Below are positions 7,863 to 15,632 of a stretch of 64,000 nt of DNA, one piece after another. The stretch comes from JARRNE01 sp963824085 (GTDB lineage: Bacteria; Pseudomonadota; Gammaproteobacteria; Chromatiales; Chromatiaceae), in assembly GCA_963824085.1 (NCBI GenBank), contig CAWGNT010000027.1, forward strand, positions 6,769 through 70,768, read 5' to 3'. A program made the translations under genes and the position numbers. Below the pieces are notes generated by a model that ran no database searches, was not told the origin of the DNA, and saw only the letters and a program-made list of their open reading frames with translations. The stretch's first letter is position 1, and every line of letters starts with the position of its first letter.

Positions 7863-8219
7863 TCACGGAGACTCGCCGAGCTCCTTCAGCAGCGCCTCTA
7901 ACGTTGCGTGTAGGCCAGGTAGGTCACGCGTAGCGGCCTGCCAAACGATCGCGTGGTCGACTTTGGTGTAGCCGTGGATGAGCACGTTGCGAAAGCCGAT
8001 CACCTTGCCCGCGTCGGTGAGTCGGGCGGCAAGCTTGGGGTCGGCCTTGCTCAACTGGGACAATGCCTCGCCGACAATTTCGAATTGTCGCTCAACTGCC
8101 GAACGCAGAATTTCGTCCGCAAGGTAGCCCTGGAAGCTCTTTCCGCGGATGAAACGTGCGATCGCATCCGCGCTGTTGCGGGCATCCCAAAGAAACGCAC
8201 GTGGCTCACGCACCATCAC
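7863..8219 (-). CDS. hepT: HepT-like HEPN ribonuclease toxin (DUF86)
   Basis: This 118-residue protein has the DUF86/HepT signature RNVLIHGY (R-x4-H-x-Y), the catalytic motif of HEPN RNases, near residue 77. It also has the helical start FLWDARNSADAIARFIRGKS and IVGEALSQLSK. The start is a GTG at 8219 or ATG at 8216, directly behind the mntA stop (TGA then GTG). In HepT/MntA systems the nucleotidyltransferase MntA inactivates HepT by adding AMP to the tyrosine of this motif; both catalytic residues are present here. The pair is complete. Confidence 0.92.
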   Translation of the reverse strand: MMVREPRAFLWDARNSADAIARFIRGKSFQGYLADEILRSAVERQFEIVGEALSQLSKADPKLAARLTDAGKVIGFRNVLIHGYTKVDHAIVWQAATRDLPGLHATLEALLKELGESP

Positions 8220-8531
8220 TCAAGCTCCAAATATCCTCTCGCGGGTCTGATCGATGGATGCCCGTACGAATGGATTGGATATTGCCGTGGGCATGACCAA
8301 GTCGATCGGCCGTCCCAGTAGCGCCTCCAAACCGTGCTGTAACCCGAGATACGCGTCGAGCAGGCTCATCGAGGAATCAGTTTCCAGCTCGACGAGAAAA
8401 TCTGCGTCACTGTGCTGGGGGTCGAAATCCGCGCCGCGGGCGGCTGATCCGAAGACTTCCAGTCGCCGGACGTGAAACCGCCGGCACAACTCCGCAATCT
8501 CGGGTTGCTTGGCTGCGATCGATGGGTGCAT
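8220..8531 (-). CDS. mntA: MntA-like minimal nucleotidyltransferase antitoxin
   Basis: This is a 103-residue protein starting MHPSIAAKQPEIAELCRRF. The nucleotidyltransferase motif G-S-x10-D-x-D is present as VFGSAARGADFDPQHSDAD, followed by FLVELE and a late RPIDLVM that supplies the third acidic residue. The ATG at 8531 was chosen because sequence upstream in the same frame has no family similarity. The gene is directly followed by hepT. It is expected to AMPylate HepT. An IS4-family element begins 119 bp upstream, so the promoter region is short but probably retained. Confidence 0.9.
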   Translation of the reverse strand: MHPSIAAKQPEIAELCRRFHVRRLEVFGSAARGADFDPQHSDADFLVELETDSSMSLLDAYLGLQHGLEALLGRPIDLVMPTAISNPFVRASIDQTRERIFGA

Positions 8532-8650
8532 GGCTGGGACCTTGAGGCTCGGCGAAGTCGGGGCAACTCCGGGTAACGGCCGGAGCACCGATAGTTTAGT
8601 GCGGCGTAGAAACCCACGTCCCGTCCTGCAAACAGAATAGGGGATAGTCC

Positions 8651-10005
8651 CTGAGGTATCGCCAGAATATCTTTTTATATAATAGCCTGTTGCGGCGCGT
8701 TTTTTACGAGACATTGAGAATGCATGGGGGAATATGGTCCACTGGGGGCGACGAAACCTTCAGAGGCCCCCCCATGCATGCGCTGACGATTCTACACCGC
8801 TGCCTCGGCCCGCTGCTCAGTGGCATACACGCTCGGCGCCTGGCGGCGCTGCTGGAGGCGGTGGCGGCAACGGTGTGTGGCCCTCGACTGACGCTGACCG
8901 ACATCGGCCGGCGCTTGGGCGGGGAGGCGAGCCTGCGCAACAAGATCAAGCGCGCGGATCGGCTGCTCGGCAACCGCCATCTACAGGGTCAGGCACGAAC
9001 GATCTATGGCGCGCTGGCCCCGGTGCTGCTGCGCGGGCTCGCCGCGCCGCTGATCGTCATCGACTGGTCGGATTTGAAGGCGGACCAGTCGCTGCATCTG
9101 CTGCGCGCCTCGCTGCCGGTGGGCGGTCGCAGCCTGACGCTGTACGAGGAGGTCCACCCGCAAGGCAAGCTGGGCAATCGCCAAGTGCAGCATCGGTTCC
9201 TGCAGCGTCTGGCCCAGCTGCTGCCGGCCTCTGCCGAGCCGATCATCGTCGCCGACTCCGGCTTCAAGGTGCCGTTCTTCCGCGAGGTCGAGCGGCTGGG
9301 TTGGCGTTGGGTCGGGCGGGTACGCGGGCGCGACTACATCAAGCTCAAGTGGCGTTGGCGCAGCTGCAAGCGCCTGTTCGAGGAAGCGACCACCACGCCG
9401 AGCTGCCTCGGCAGCGGGCAGTGGGTGCGCAGCAACCCGCTGCGCGCGCTCTTCGTGCTGGTGCGCCGGCCCAAGCAGGGACGCCAGGCCAAGACCGCTG
9501 CCGGCAAGCGGGCACGCTCCAAGAAGAGCCAGCAGGCCGCACGCTCGGCCCGCGAGCCTTGGTTGCTGGTGGCCTCCACGCGCTTTGCCGACTGGCCGGC
9601 GAAGCGCCTGGTGCGGGTCTATCGCCAGCGGATGCAAATTGAACTCAGCTTTCGCGACATGAAGAGCGAGCACTTCGGCGAGGGCCTTGAGCGCAGCGCC
9701 TCCAGCGGTACCGGTCGGTTCACCGTGCTGGTGCTGATCGCCTCGCTGGCCGCAATTCTGCTCTGGCTGATCGGGACGGCAGCCGAGCGCACGGGGCTGC
9801 ACGAGCGGCTGCGTCCGTGCAGTGGTAAACGCCGTGCGTACTCGCGCCTGTTCCTGGCTCGGCTGCTGCTGACGCTGGAACACTGCCAGAGGGCCGCCGC
9901 GGACCTCGTCGAGGCGATCGGGCCACTAGACCAATGGGTAGCGAGTGATCACGGTGCCCTGCTCGCCGAGTGACTTCGGCTGCCGGATTTGTGGGGATAC
10001 CTCAG
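8651..10005 (+). mobile_element. IS4-family element copy 2
   Basis: The element is 1355 bp, with ends CTGAGGTATCGCCAGAATAT at 8651 and CTGAGGTATCCCCACAAATC on the minus strand from 10005. The flanking 9-mers are GGATAGTCC (8642-8650) and GGACAGACC (10006-10014), a 7/9 match. The right one is identical to the duplication around copy 1. One intact transposase gene fills the element. If the left flank has mutated, both copies entered the same short motif. Confidence 0.88.
8774..9973 (+). CDS. IS4-family transposase (copy 2)
   Basis: This is a 399-residue protein from the ATG at 8774 (MHALTILHRC), the start conserved with copy 1; an in-frame extension to 8690 is upstream leader. The DDE motifs are LIVIDWSDLKADQSLHLLRA, EPIIVADSGFKVPFFREVER and YRQRMQIELSFRDMKSEHFG. 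A basic patch GKRARSKKSQQAARSAREPW is probably involved in DNA binding. The frame is complete and the element ends are intact, so it may be active. It is clearly diverged from copy 1 throughout. Confidence 0.94.
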   Translation: MHALTILHRCLGPLLSGIHARRLAALLEAVAATVCGPRLTLTDIGRRLGGEASLRNKIKRADRLLGNRHLQGQARTIYGALAPVLLRGLAAPLIVIDWSDLKADQSLHLLRASLPVGGRSLTLYEEVHPQGKLGNRQVQHRFLQRLAQLLPASAEPIIVADSGFKVPFFREVERLGWRWVGRVRGRDYIKLKWRWRSCKRLFEEATTTPSCLGSGQWVRSNPLRALFVLVRRPKQGRQAKTAAGKRARSKKSQQAARSAREPWLLVASTRFADWPAKRLVRVYRQRMQIELSFRDMKSEHFGEGLERSASSGTGRFTVLVLIASLAAILLWLIGTAAERTGLHERLRPCSGKRRAYSRLFLARLLLTLEHCQRAAADLVEAIGPLDQWVASDHGALLAE

Positions 10006-10040
10006 GGACAGACCGCATTTATCCGGCCCCCGGCTACGCC

Positions 10041-10448
10041 TCAGACCACCCGCACACTCGTCCCGTATTGGGCCAACTTGGGGTCCCCCGTCAGCAGGAT
10101 CAGCGGCTCAGTCAGGCTCTGAGCTACCAACAGCCGATCGAAGGGGTCCTTGTGATCTTCAAATACAGGCAGGTTCACCACCGCAAACAGATGCTGGTTG
10201 GTGATGCCCAGCCACTGAAACCCGTGCTGTTCGGTTTCTTTTACAAACCGCTCCAGGTCCACTCGCAGCCTTCCGAGGGAAAGCTTGATGGCCATCTCCC
10301 AAAGGGAGGCCCGGCTGACGTAGACCCCCTGATCGTTGTTCTCAATCAAGTCCCGCGCCTGAGCGGGGAGGGACGCGTGGCCCATCTCCCACCAGAGAAT
10401 CAGCTGGGTATCGAGCAACAACCTCACGTTGTCTGGCCTGCGAGGCAC
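10041..10448 (-). CDS. PIN-domain toxin (VapC-like)
   Basis: This protein has up to 135 residues. The PIN core is clear: VRLLLDTQLILWWEMG with the first Asp, SRASLWEMAIKLSLGRL with the Glu, and HKDPFDRLLVAQSL with the D-P-F-D-R-L-L-x-A-Q motif, followed by LLTGDPKLAQYG with the last Asp. GTG codons at 10448 and 10427 are possible starts; the second is closer to the usual PIN start. The cognate Phd gene lies upstream but is separated by 163 bp instead of the usual overlap, because a 123-bp REP doublet sits between them. Coupling of toxin and antitoxin synthesis is therefore probably disturbed. Confidence 0.88.
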   Translation of the reverse strand: MPRRPDNVRLLLDTQLILWWEMGHASLPAQARDLIENNDQGVYVSRASLWEMAIKLSLGRLRVDLERFVKETEQHGFQWLGITNQHLFAVVNLPVFEDHKDPFDRLLVAQSLTEPLILLTGDPKLAQYGTSVRVV

Positions 10449-10510
10449 TTGAATTGGTCATCCAAAGTGACGATTCAAGAACAACTTGACCATTTTCTGA
10501 CCACCCAACG

Positions 10511-10633
10511 GTAGGGCGCAATAGGCCGCAGCCGTATTGCGCCGCAGGTCGCCGTTGATCCCAGTCGGTGCAATACGCTCCGCTATTGCACCCTACGCCG
10601 AACGAAGTGGTTCAGTTGTTTCCGAATCGTTCC
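10511..10633. repeat. 123-bp REP doublet, copy 1
   Basis: Two hairpins, GGCGCAATA/TATTGCGCC (about 10515-10543) and GGTGCAATA/TATTGCACC (about 10567-10592), are separated by about 23 bp and followed by a conserved tail that reads TTCAGTTGTTTCCGAATCGT. The same 123 bp occurs at 15629-15751 with only a few differences. The tail encodes, on the minus strand, the last residues ERFGNN and stop codon of the phd gene, so the repeat has become part of that gene. Confidence 0.85.
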
Positions 10634-10836
10634 AAAGGCAAGTCGAAATCTTCCGCCATCCATATCTCGCCCGCCATGGCGCCCATGCCCGAAACCGCTT
10701 GGGCGATGGGCTTGTAGGCGACCAGGCGTGCAATCGGATGCCCTGCCTTCGCAATGATGATCTCGTCTCCATCCTGCACCTGCTCAAGCAGTTTGGAGAA
10801 ATGGGTCTTGGCCTCATGAACATTCACGGACTGCAT
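10612..10836 (-). CDS. phd: Phd/YefM-type antitoxin, C-terminus supplied by a REP doublet
   Basis: This is a 74-residue protein starting MQSVNVHEAKTHFSKLLEQV, the standard Phd/YefM DNA-binding start (V-N-V-H-E-A-K-x-x-x-S-x-L), followed by DGDEIIIAKAGHPIARLVAY. The C-terminal toxin-binding tail ends DLPLERFGNN. The last six codons and the TGA lie inside the REP doublet and are identical to the end of an unrelated HEPN gene at 15730, so the native tail has been replaced. Binding of the PIN toxin downstream may be altered. Autorepression by Phd is expected from the family. Confidence 0.85.
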   Translation of the reverse strand: MQSVNVHEAKTHFSKLLEQVQDGDEIIIAKAGHPIARLVAYKPIAQAVSGMGAMAGEIWMAEDFDLPLERFGNN

Positions 10837-11480
10837 CGCTCAACGCCCCCGGCTAGACTAAGGGTTAGTCTATCTTCTTGGTGCCATGTAAACAACTTGA
10901 AAATAGACAGGGTCGGACACGATTCATCTAGGCGCCCGGCACGGCGACGCCCCTGTAAGCAACATGCTCCCTCCCCACCACCCCGGAGACGATCTCTAAC
11001 GGTTGCTGGCGACACAGTGGAACACCGCGGCCGCAGGACTCCTTACCTCACCCATATCGATATGGCTTACAGAGTCATGAGCGAGGAGCTGCCGCAGCTC
11101 CGCAGGATTGCGGAGCGCGGCAGGTCGTATGTACGGCACTCCACTTTTCACGGGGCACGCCGGACACGACCGGAACCCCGGAAGAGTGTGTCCACGGTCG
11201 GTCCAGCCCTTGCCAGTAAGATTGCGTAGCGCGCACGTCCATTTGACCAGGTCGATCTGTCCGGCAAAGGGGCAAGGATCCCACACGTTTGCGCCCGTTC
11301 CCAGGCGTGTTGAGCGCGCGGCCCTGTACCGTGCCATCAACATGCCCTCGATCACCGGGCTGCTGTGGGCGACCGCCTGCCGCCGGCAAGCCACAGCAGG
11401 AGGACATGCAGCGCAACGAATGCGTCCGGCGATGATCCCTTGTACAAAAGGTGTCAGATTCCGTTTCCCTTGGTGGATGG
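10837..11480. other. No gene recognised
   Basis: About 640 bp between phd and the Uma2 block. Long frames exist on both strands, as expected in GC-rich DNA, but none shows a family motif or a good start site. The 3' part may belong to the repeated block that begins at 11481. Confidence 0.4.
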
Positions 11481-12436
11481 ACGACGGCGCAACGGCACCC
11501 GGGCATTCACCGTCGACCGTGCGCCCCTGGAATCTCTCGGGCTGCCCTATAATTAGCGAAGTCCGAGACCATGGAGCACATGCGATGTCGCTACAGCCCA
11601 AACCGACCCTGAGCTTCGAGGAGTGGCTCGAAGGCGAGCGCGCCGCCCTCGAGGGCCGCAGCGAGTTCGTCGACGGCGAGATCTTCGCCATGACCGGCGG
11701 GAGCCTCGCCCATAGCGCCCTCGTGAGCAACATCAATCGCGAAATCAGCATTCAGCTCAAGGGCCGTCCCTGCCAGGTTTACGCCAGTGACGTGAAAGTG
11801 CTGATCCGCGCCGCCAACGCGGGCAAGTATCCGGATCTGGTTGCGTTATGCGGCGAGCCGGAGCTGCTGGACGAGCGCCGCGACGTGCTGCTCAACCCGA
11901 ACCTGATTGTCGAGGTGCTCTCCGACTCCACCGAGGCGTACGACCGCGGCGAAAAATTTGCCCTGTACCGCCAGCTCCCAAGCCTCCAGGAGTATCTGCT
12001 TGTGTCCCAGAGCCGTGTGGGCGTTGAGCTATACACAAGGGGCCAGGACGACCGCTGGACGCTGACGGACTACTCCGCCCTCACCGACCGCGTCCCGCTT
12101 GCGAGCATCGATTGCACGCTCGCATTAGCTGAGGTCTATGACAAGCTGGAGATCGCGTAGGGTGAGATAAGACGCAAGCGCACGAATCGCCTCCGCAGCC
12201 GCCACAGGGTCCGCACCCTCTGATGTGGAGCCGTGGCGTGATAGCGACAGGCTCGCGCACCAGCCCCTACCTGTGGGGAACGCATTGAGCCGCATCACCC
12301 TACAGATTTATCCCCAATCGATACGTTTCGCTTCCGCGTGCGTTCTGTCGACCTCGTATCCGCCCCTGGCGCCTAAGGGGCCACGCCCGCTTCGCGGCGA
12401 TGACACGCAGGCATACAACATCAGACTCGTCATTCC
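11481..12436. repeat. Uma2 block, copy 1 of a 0.95-kb duplication
   Basis: This segment matches 17983-18936 from an upstream leader (ACGACGGCGCAACGGC) through the Uma2 gene and about 275 bp beyond its stop. Most of it is nearly identical, but about 11705-11770 is strongly diverged from its counterpart, giving a mosaic. Confidence 0.9.
11585..12160 (+). CDS. Uma2-family (PD-D/EXK) endonuclease-like protein, copy 1
   Basis: This is a 191-residue protein starting MSLQPKPTLSFEEWLEGERA. Uma2/DUF820 features are present in order: RSEFVDGEIFAMTGGS, YASDVKVLIRAANAGKYPDL (nuclease Asp), NPNLIVEVLSDSTEAYDRGE with E-V-L-S-x-S-T-x-x-Y-D-R-x-x-K, and YRQLPSLQEYLLVSQ. Uma2 proteins are restriction-endonuclease-fold enzymes of unknown cellular role, often in many copies per genome. 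The second copy at 18085 differs mainly in a patch around residues 41-62. The start ATG is conserved between copies. Confidence 0.92.
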   Translation: MSLQPKPTLSFEEWLEGERAALEGRSEFVDGEIFAMTGGSLAHSALVSNINREISIQLKGRPCQVYASDVKVLIRAANAGKYPDLVALCGEPELLDERRDVLLNPNLIVEVLSDSTEAYDRGEKFALYRQLPSLQEYLLVSQSRVGVELYTRGQDDRWTLTDYSALTDRVPLASIDCTLALAEVYDKLEIA

Positions 12437-12457
12437 GGACACCAGACGGCCAACTCC

Positions 12458-12718
12458 TCAATCCTCGTAGTGGTAGCGAAGTTGAGCGATAAAAATATGG
12501 TCGTCCACAACTTTGTAGACAACCCTATGTTCATCGTTGATGCGTCGAGACCAATAGCCCGATAAACCGTGTTTCAAAGGCTCAGGTTTACCGATCCCTG
12601 CAAAAGGCTCACGCTGAATATCCTTAATCAAGGCATTAATCCGTTTAAGCATGACCTTATTGGTTCTTTGCCAGTAGAGGTAGTTCTCCCAGCCTTTGCT
12701 GGAAAAAGTGAGTTTCAC
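12458..12718 (-). CDS. yoeB: YoeB-type mRNA interferase toxin
   Basis: This is an 86-residue protein matching YoeB/Txe: KLTFSSKGWENYLYWQRTNK, then INALIKDIQREPFAGIGKPE, LKHGLSGYWSRRINDEHRVV and a C-terminal HIFIAQLRYHYED. The conserved Glu, Arg and terminal His-Tyr region needed for ribosome-dependent mRNA cleavage are all visible. It overlaps the upstream yefM by 4 nt (ATGA), the standard antitoxin-first arrangement. The complete module appears functional and sits beside the Uma2 block. Confidence 0.95.
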   Translation of the reverse strand: MKLTFSSKGWENYLYWQRTNKVMLKRINALIKDIQREPFAGIGKPEPLKHGLSGYWSRRINDEHRVVYKVVDDHIFIAQLRYHYED

Positions 12719-12966
12719 TCTATTAACTCGTGCTCGGTACCCTTCCCTGCCTCAAGCTCAGCGATTGACTCCAGTAAATGGCGAGCATTTGCAGGAGACC
12801 GCAGCAAGTATGCAGTTTCTTCCATGGCCTGGAAGTCTTCTAAAGAAATCATCACTACGGCGGACTCTCTCTTTCGAGTAATAATCACGGGATCGTGGTC
12901 ATTGCAGACTTTTTCCATAGTTTTCGCTAGGTTAGCGCGCGCTGCGGTGTAACTTATGGCGTCCAC
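12715..12966 (-). CDS. yefM: YefM antitoxin
   Basis: This is an 83-residue protein. A GTG at 12966 begins VDAISYTAARANLAKTMEKV, the canonical YefM start, followed by CNDHDPVIITRKRESAVVMI, SLEDFQAMEETAYLLRSPAN, and a C-terminal tail ending in TEHELIE that wraps the toxin. The GTG was chosen because it gives exactly the family N-terminus. YefM represses its own operon and blocks YoeB. Just upstream begins a degraded DUF4143 ATPase gene, so the promoter must lie in about 40 bp. Confidence 0.93.
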   Translation of the reverse strand: MDAISYTAARANLAKTMEKVCNDHDPVIITRKRESAVVMISLEDFQAMEETAYLLRSPANARHLLESIAELEAGKGTEHELIE

Positions 12967-13009
12967 GGCAACCTCTCTAGAATCATTATGTACGCAAAAA
13001 TGTACAGCA

Positions 13010-13606
13010 ATAGTAGGGGCACACAACAGGACCGTCAACTCGAACTGTCGGACATGCCGGACGGACGGTGCAGCTGTGCGCCTGCTATCGAGCCGATCCA
13101 AGGTGCCGTTCCGCTCGATCACCAGGTCGATCTCTCGTTTGCCTTTGTCGCGATAGTGGTGAAAGGGAGCGTGGTGGCCGTTGTGCCAGTCGCACTTGAG
13201 CAGATCCGTGAAGAGCTTCGTCTTCGGCATGGGGCGCTTCATGGACGCCAGTCTTCCGCGTCTCCGAGCTGCTCTACGCGGTGGGATAGCCGCAGAGGCC
13301 CGTGTCGGGCAGATACAGCTTGGGCGTACTGACGAGCCGCTGGTCAGGTCCGAGTGGTAGGGCTCCAACAGGTGAACGGCTCCGGCGCTCCGGAGTATCG
13401 ACAGCCAATGCTTAGCGGTGTTGGCGGCGACGTCGGCGTCCCTGGCAAGATCGGACAGGGTGGGCATCTCTCCGGTCCGTGCCGCGCACGCGCGAAGAAA
13501 GCAAACGAAAGCGCCCTCGTCGCCGACCCGGGCAAAATCACGGACATCGCGCTGCAGATAGGCCCGGACGTTCGGGCTGACTCTCGGCGGCGGCCCGAGT
13601 GGTTGA
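13010..13606 (-). pseudogene. DUF4143 ATPase remnant, middle and C-terminal part
   Basis: Conceptual translation gives AYLQRDVRDFARVGDEGAFV, FLRACAARTGEMPTLSDLAR, NTAKHWLSILRSAGAVHLLE, then in a second frame RLVSTPKLYLPDTGLCGY, and back again to HHYRDKGKREIDLVIERNGT and TAAPSVRHVRQF. These are the DUF4143 C-terminal domain segments of archaeal-type AAA ATPases in their normal order. At least two frameshifts (near 13345 and 13250) and the missing N-terminal P-loop half make it a pseudogene. Related pieces lie at 14998-15290 and 16662-17310. Confidence 0.8.
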
Positions 13607-13867
13607 TCACGCCGCGGATTCTGCAATTATATCCCACCCGGGAAATACGAGTACGGCGGGATGGCATTTCAGCGCCCTAGCCAGAATCTTCGCCCGCTCT
13701 ACCCCCAGATTAACCCGATCATTTTCGATGGCAGAGATAGTAGATTGAGAAATGCCCGTTAGCTCAGCGAGCTCATTCTGGCTCAGTTCCTGCAGCTCCC
13801 GAAGGATCCGAACCGATTCTCCGACCGAGACATCCACCAGCTTTTTCGCCCTTTGATAGTCTTTCAT
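13607..13867 (-). CDS. Xre-family antitoxin
   Basis: This is an 86-residue protein starting MKDYQRAKKLVDVSVGESVR. A helix-turn-helix spans about residues 25-60: LQELSQNELAELTGISQSTI, then SAIENDRVNLGVERAKILAR. The C-terminus ends FPGWDIIAESAA. It follows the RelE-like toxin gene with a 1-bp gap, the toxin-first order of higBA-like loci. It presumably neutralises the toxin and represses the pair. The ATG at 13867 has the toxin stop just ahead of it, which fixes the start. Confidence 0.9.
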   Translation of the reverse strand: MKDYQRAKKLVDVSVGESVRILRELQELSQNELAELTGISQSTISAIENDRVNLGVERAKILARALKCHPAVLVFPGWDIIAESAA

Positions 13868-13868
13868 G

Positions 13869-14150
13869 TTATTTTCTCCGATAATCGTGCGGGGTGACAC
13901 TAACGACCTGAACGAGGACGAGGTTCTTATCGATCTTATAGATGACGCGATACTGAACACTTAGACGGCACGAACGATGCCCTTTCCACTCACCACGAAG
14001 CGCTTCGTCTCTGAACCCTTTAATCTGCCTCAATCCAACAGGACCGCTTATCGATACCACATCTTTCCACTTCTCATAGCGTTTGAGCACGTCAATCGGC
14101 AGCGACTCGAGCTGTTTAACAGCATTCCTGTGCTCAAAGATCTCCCACAT
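13869..14150 (-). CDS. RelE/StbE-type toxin
   Basis: This is a 93-residue protein, MWEIFEHRNAVKQLESLPID, with a long helical hairpin followed by GLRQIKGFRDEALRGEWKGH, RSCRLSVQYRVIYKIDKN and the C-terminal VVSVTPHDYRRK. The R-L-S-x-x-Y-R-V-x-Y strand and the P-H-D-Y end are the RelE-superfamily core. It is the first gene of a two-gene unit with the Xre gene downstream. Its 3' end is not affected by neighbouring repeats. Ribosome-dependent mRNA cleavage is the expected activity. Confidence 0.92.
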   Translation of the reverse strand: MWEIFEHRNAVKQLESLPIDVLKRYEKWKDVVSISGPVGLRQIKGFRDEALRGEWKGHRSCRLSVQYRVIYKIDKNLVLVQVVSVTPHDYRRK

Positions 14151-14255
14151 AACTCAAGCTGTTGAGTACGTTATATTGAGGCCGTACCCTCTGCGAGTGG
14201 CGCGATTCGCTCCTCGCTCCATCGTATGTGCGGCTGTAAGCGCCCGCGAGCTCGG

Positions 14256-14571
14256 TCACGACAGGGATAGCGGGTTCGCCAGCCGCCGCACATGAGCGGG
14301 CCTATAGACGGAAGGGTCGCGCCGGTCGGTTGTGGCGACCTCTGTGCAGCGCAACCGCTCGGACAGTGCCACCCAAGCGAGGCGTCGGTGAAGTCCGCTG
14401 GTAGGTCGCGGTAGCGCTCCATGAACTCCCGGATGCGGGGCAGATCCGGCATGAGGTTCTCGACCGACCATCCCGGCTTTCCCAGGAATTCAAGAAACAG
14501 GACTTGGTGATCGACAGTGCACCAGCGCCCCAGCAAATAAGTGACTTCGGTTACAAGCGCCGGATTGGTGA
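14256..14571 (-). pseudogene. PIN-domain toxin remnant behind hicA
   Basis: In the frame following the hicA stop the sequence reads PLITNPALVTEVTYLLGRW, then IREFMERYRDLPADFTDASL, and after a frameshift near 14370 VALSERLRCTEVATTDRR, VYRPAHVRRL. These are the middle and end of a PIN toxin (E in helix 2, Y-R-D-L-P-x-D-x-x-D-A-x-L, T-x-D-R-R-x-F-x-V-Y). The first strand with the initial Asp is missing, and the remnant is joined directly to the truncated hicA gene. Confidence 0.7.
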
Positions 14572-14736
14572 TCAGCGGCTTCCGGTTCGCCGCGAAAGGA
14601 TCTTGGAGTCCACAACGAACCGGCGTTGCGTGATCGGACTGCACCAGATTTCGTGATCACCTTTCGCCTGCCGCTCAAAGCGACAGCCAGACGCCATCAG
14701 AAGCCGTTTGAGCTGCGGCGTAAAGCTGTCACCCAT
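14572..14736 (-). pseudogene. hicA: HicA-type toxin, truncated at the C-terminus
   Basis: A 54-codon frame begins MGDSFTPQLKRLLMASGCRF and continues ERQAKGDHEIWCSPITQRRF, VVDSKILSRRTGSR. This is the HicA double-stranded-RNA-binding-like fold, with the catalytic His in G-D-H-E-I-W. The last helix usual in this subfamily is missing, and the sequence passes into PIN-remnant DNA. It overlaps hicB by one base (TGATG). At 54 residues it is shorter than the usual 60-75, so it is probably inactive, although the catalytic His remains. Confidence 0.7.
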
Positions 14737-14972
14737 CAGGCCGCCTGTCGCCGGGCCGTCTCGAACCGACGGATCAAGATCTCGAACGGCACTTCATCTT
14801 GATCAGGCCATCCGTTCAGCTCAAGCAACTCCGGGATCATAACCTCCAGCCTTGACATCAGGCCCTCGACCGTTGTGGCCTCGGTGGCCAATCCCGGCAC
14901 ATCCTCGCTATCGGCTATCCAGACTTTCGCTTCCGGGTCCCAATCTGCCCGCACGAGTAGCACTGTCTTCAT
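14736..14972 (-). CDS. hicB: HicB-like antitoxin (DUF1902)
   Basis: This is a 78-residue protein, MKTVLLVRADWDPEAKVWIA, then DSEDVPGLATEATTVEGLMS and MIPELLELNGW. This is the partially degraded RNase-H-like fold of DUF1902/HicB antitoxins (D-P-E-A-x-V-W-x-A-x-S-x-D-V-P-G-L). It precedes the truncated hicA by a one-base overlap, antitoxin first. The protein itself looks complete. With the toxin shortened, the module may be a relic retained only as a regulator. Confidence 0.85.
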   Translation of the reverse strand: MKTVLLVRADWDPEAKVWIADSEDVPGLATEATTVEGLMSRLEVMIPELLELNGWPDQDEVPFEILIRRFETARRQAA

Positions 14973-14997
14973 TCGGTTTCCCTCGGCTTCGCATCTA

Positions 14998-15290
14998 CTC
15001 TTGCCGTCGTGCCCTCTCTTTCGCGCAGTATAACGCCAGCCAACGGGCCATATCCTGCGCCAGGCAGATCACTCCGCCGGGGCCGATCGGCAGACCGAGC
15101 CGCTCCAGTGCAGCGAAGTGTCCGAGACCCCGAACCGATGGAGCGGCCGTTCGCTTGATCTCAAGCGGATACAGGTCACCGTCGCACACGTTCACCAAGT
15201 CGATCTCTCGCTTGTCTTCGTCGCGATAGTAGTGGAAGCGAGGCCAGCGGCCGTTGTGCCAGTATATAGCTTGTACTTGACTTTTTCGCT
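14998..15290 (-). pseudogene. DUF4143 ATPase remnant, C-terminal end only
   Basis: Two frames give WHNGRWPRFHYYRDEDKREI and then DLVNVCDGDLYPLEIKRTAA, PSVRGLGHF, followed by GGVICLAQD. This is the nuclease-like C-terminal tail of DUF4143 ATPases, the same region as in the remnant at 13010-13606 but a different paralogue. Nothing of the N-terminal half is present. It ends about 25 bp before hicB. Confidence 0.7.
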
Positions 15291-15452
15291 ATCCCGCCGG
15301 GGTCGCCCGCCGGGGGACGCCGTGGATTCCTCCCTGAAGGCTTGAAGGGGCCCGTTCTGTCAAACCCCTCCGGAGCTGCGGCGGACACGGAAGGAGCCAG
15401 GACGATGTACATTAATACCCTGACCTTGGCAGCTTCTCGACGGACGTAGATC

Positions 15453-15632
15453 AATTGCTACAGGCATCACGGCGAACCCCGAGATTTTCGGCGGGAAGCC
15501 GATTATCCGAGGGCATCGGTCGGCCGTGGAGCATGTCTTGGGGATGTTGGCTGCCGGCGACGATTTTGCCACCCTGCTGGAAGGGTACCCATGGAGCGCG
15601 AAGACATTCTTGCCTGTCTCACGCAACTGTAG
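15453..15632 (+). pseudogene. DUF433 antitoxin remnant, stop codon provided by REP doublet
   Basis: The frame reads ATGITANPEIFGGKPIIRGH, then EHVLGMLAAGDDFATLLEGY, and after a one-base shift near 15591 MEREDILACLTQL. This is the DUF433 winged-helix antitoxin pattern (N-P-x-I-x-G-G-K-P-x-I-R-G; L-L-x-x-Y-P-x-x-x-x-x-D-I-x-A-C-L). The TAG at 15630-15632 consists of the first bases of the REP doublet that starts at 15629, so the native C-terminus is lost. No DUF5615 partner is left next to it. Confidence 0.7.

Noticed and set aside
10837..11480. Coding frames on both strands between phd and Uma2
   Set aside because: None matches a known family or has consistent codon use, and they end at unrelated repeat edges.
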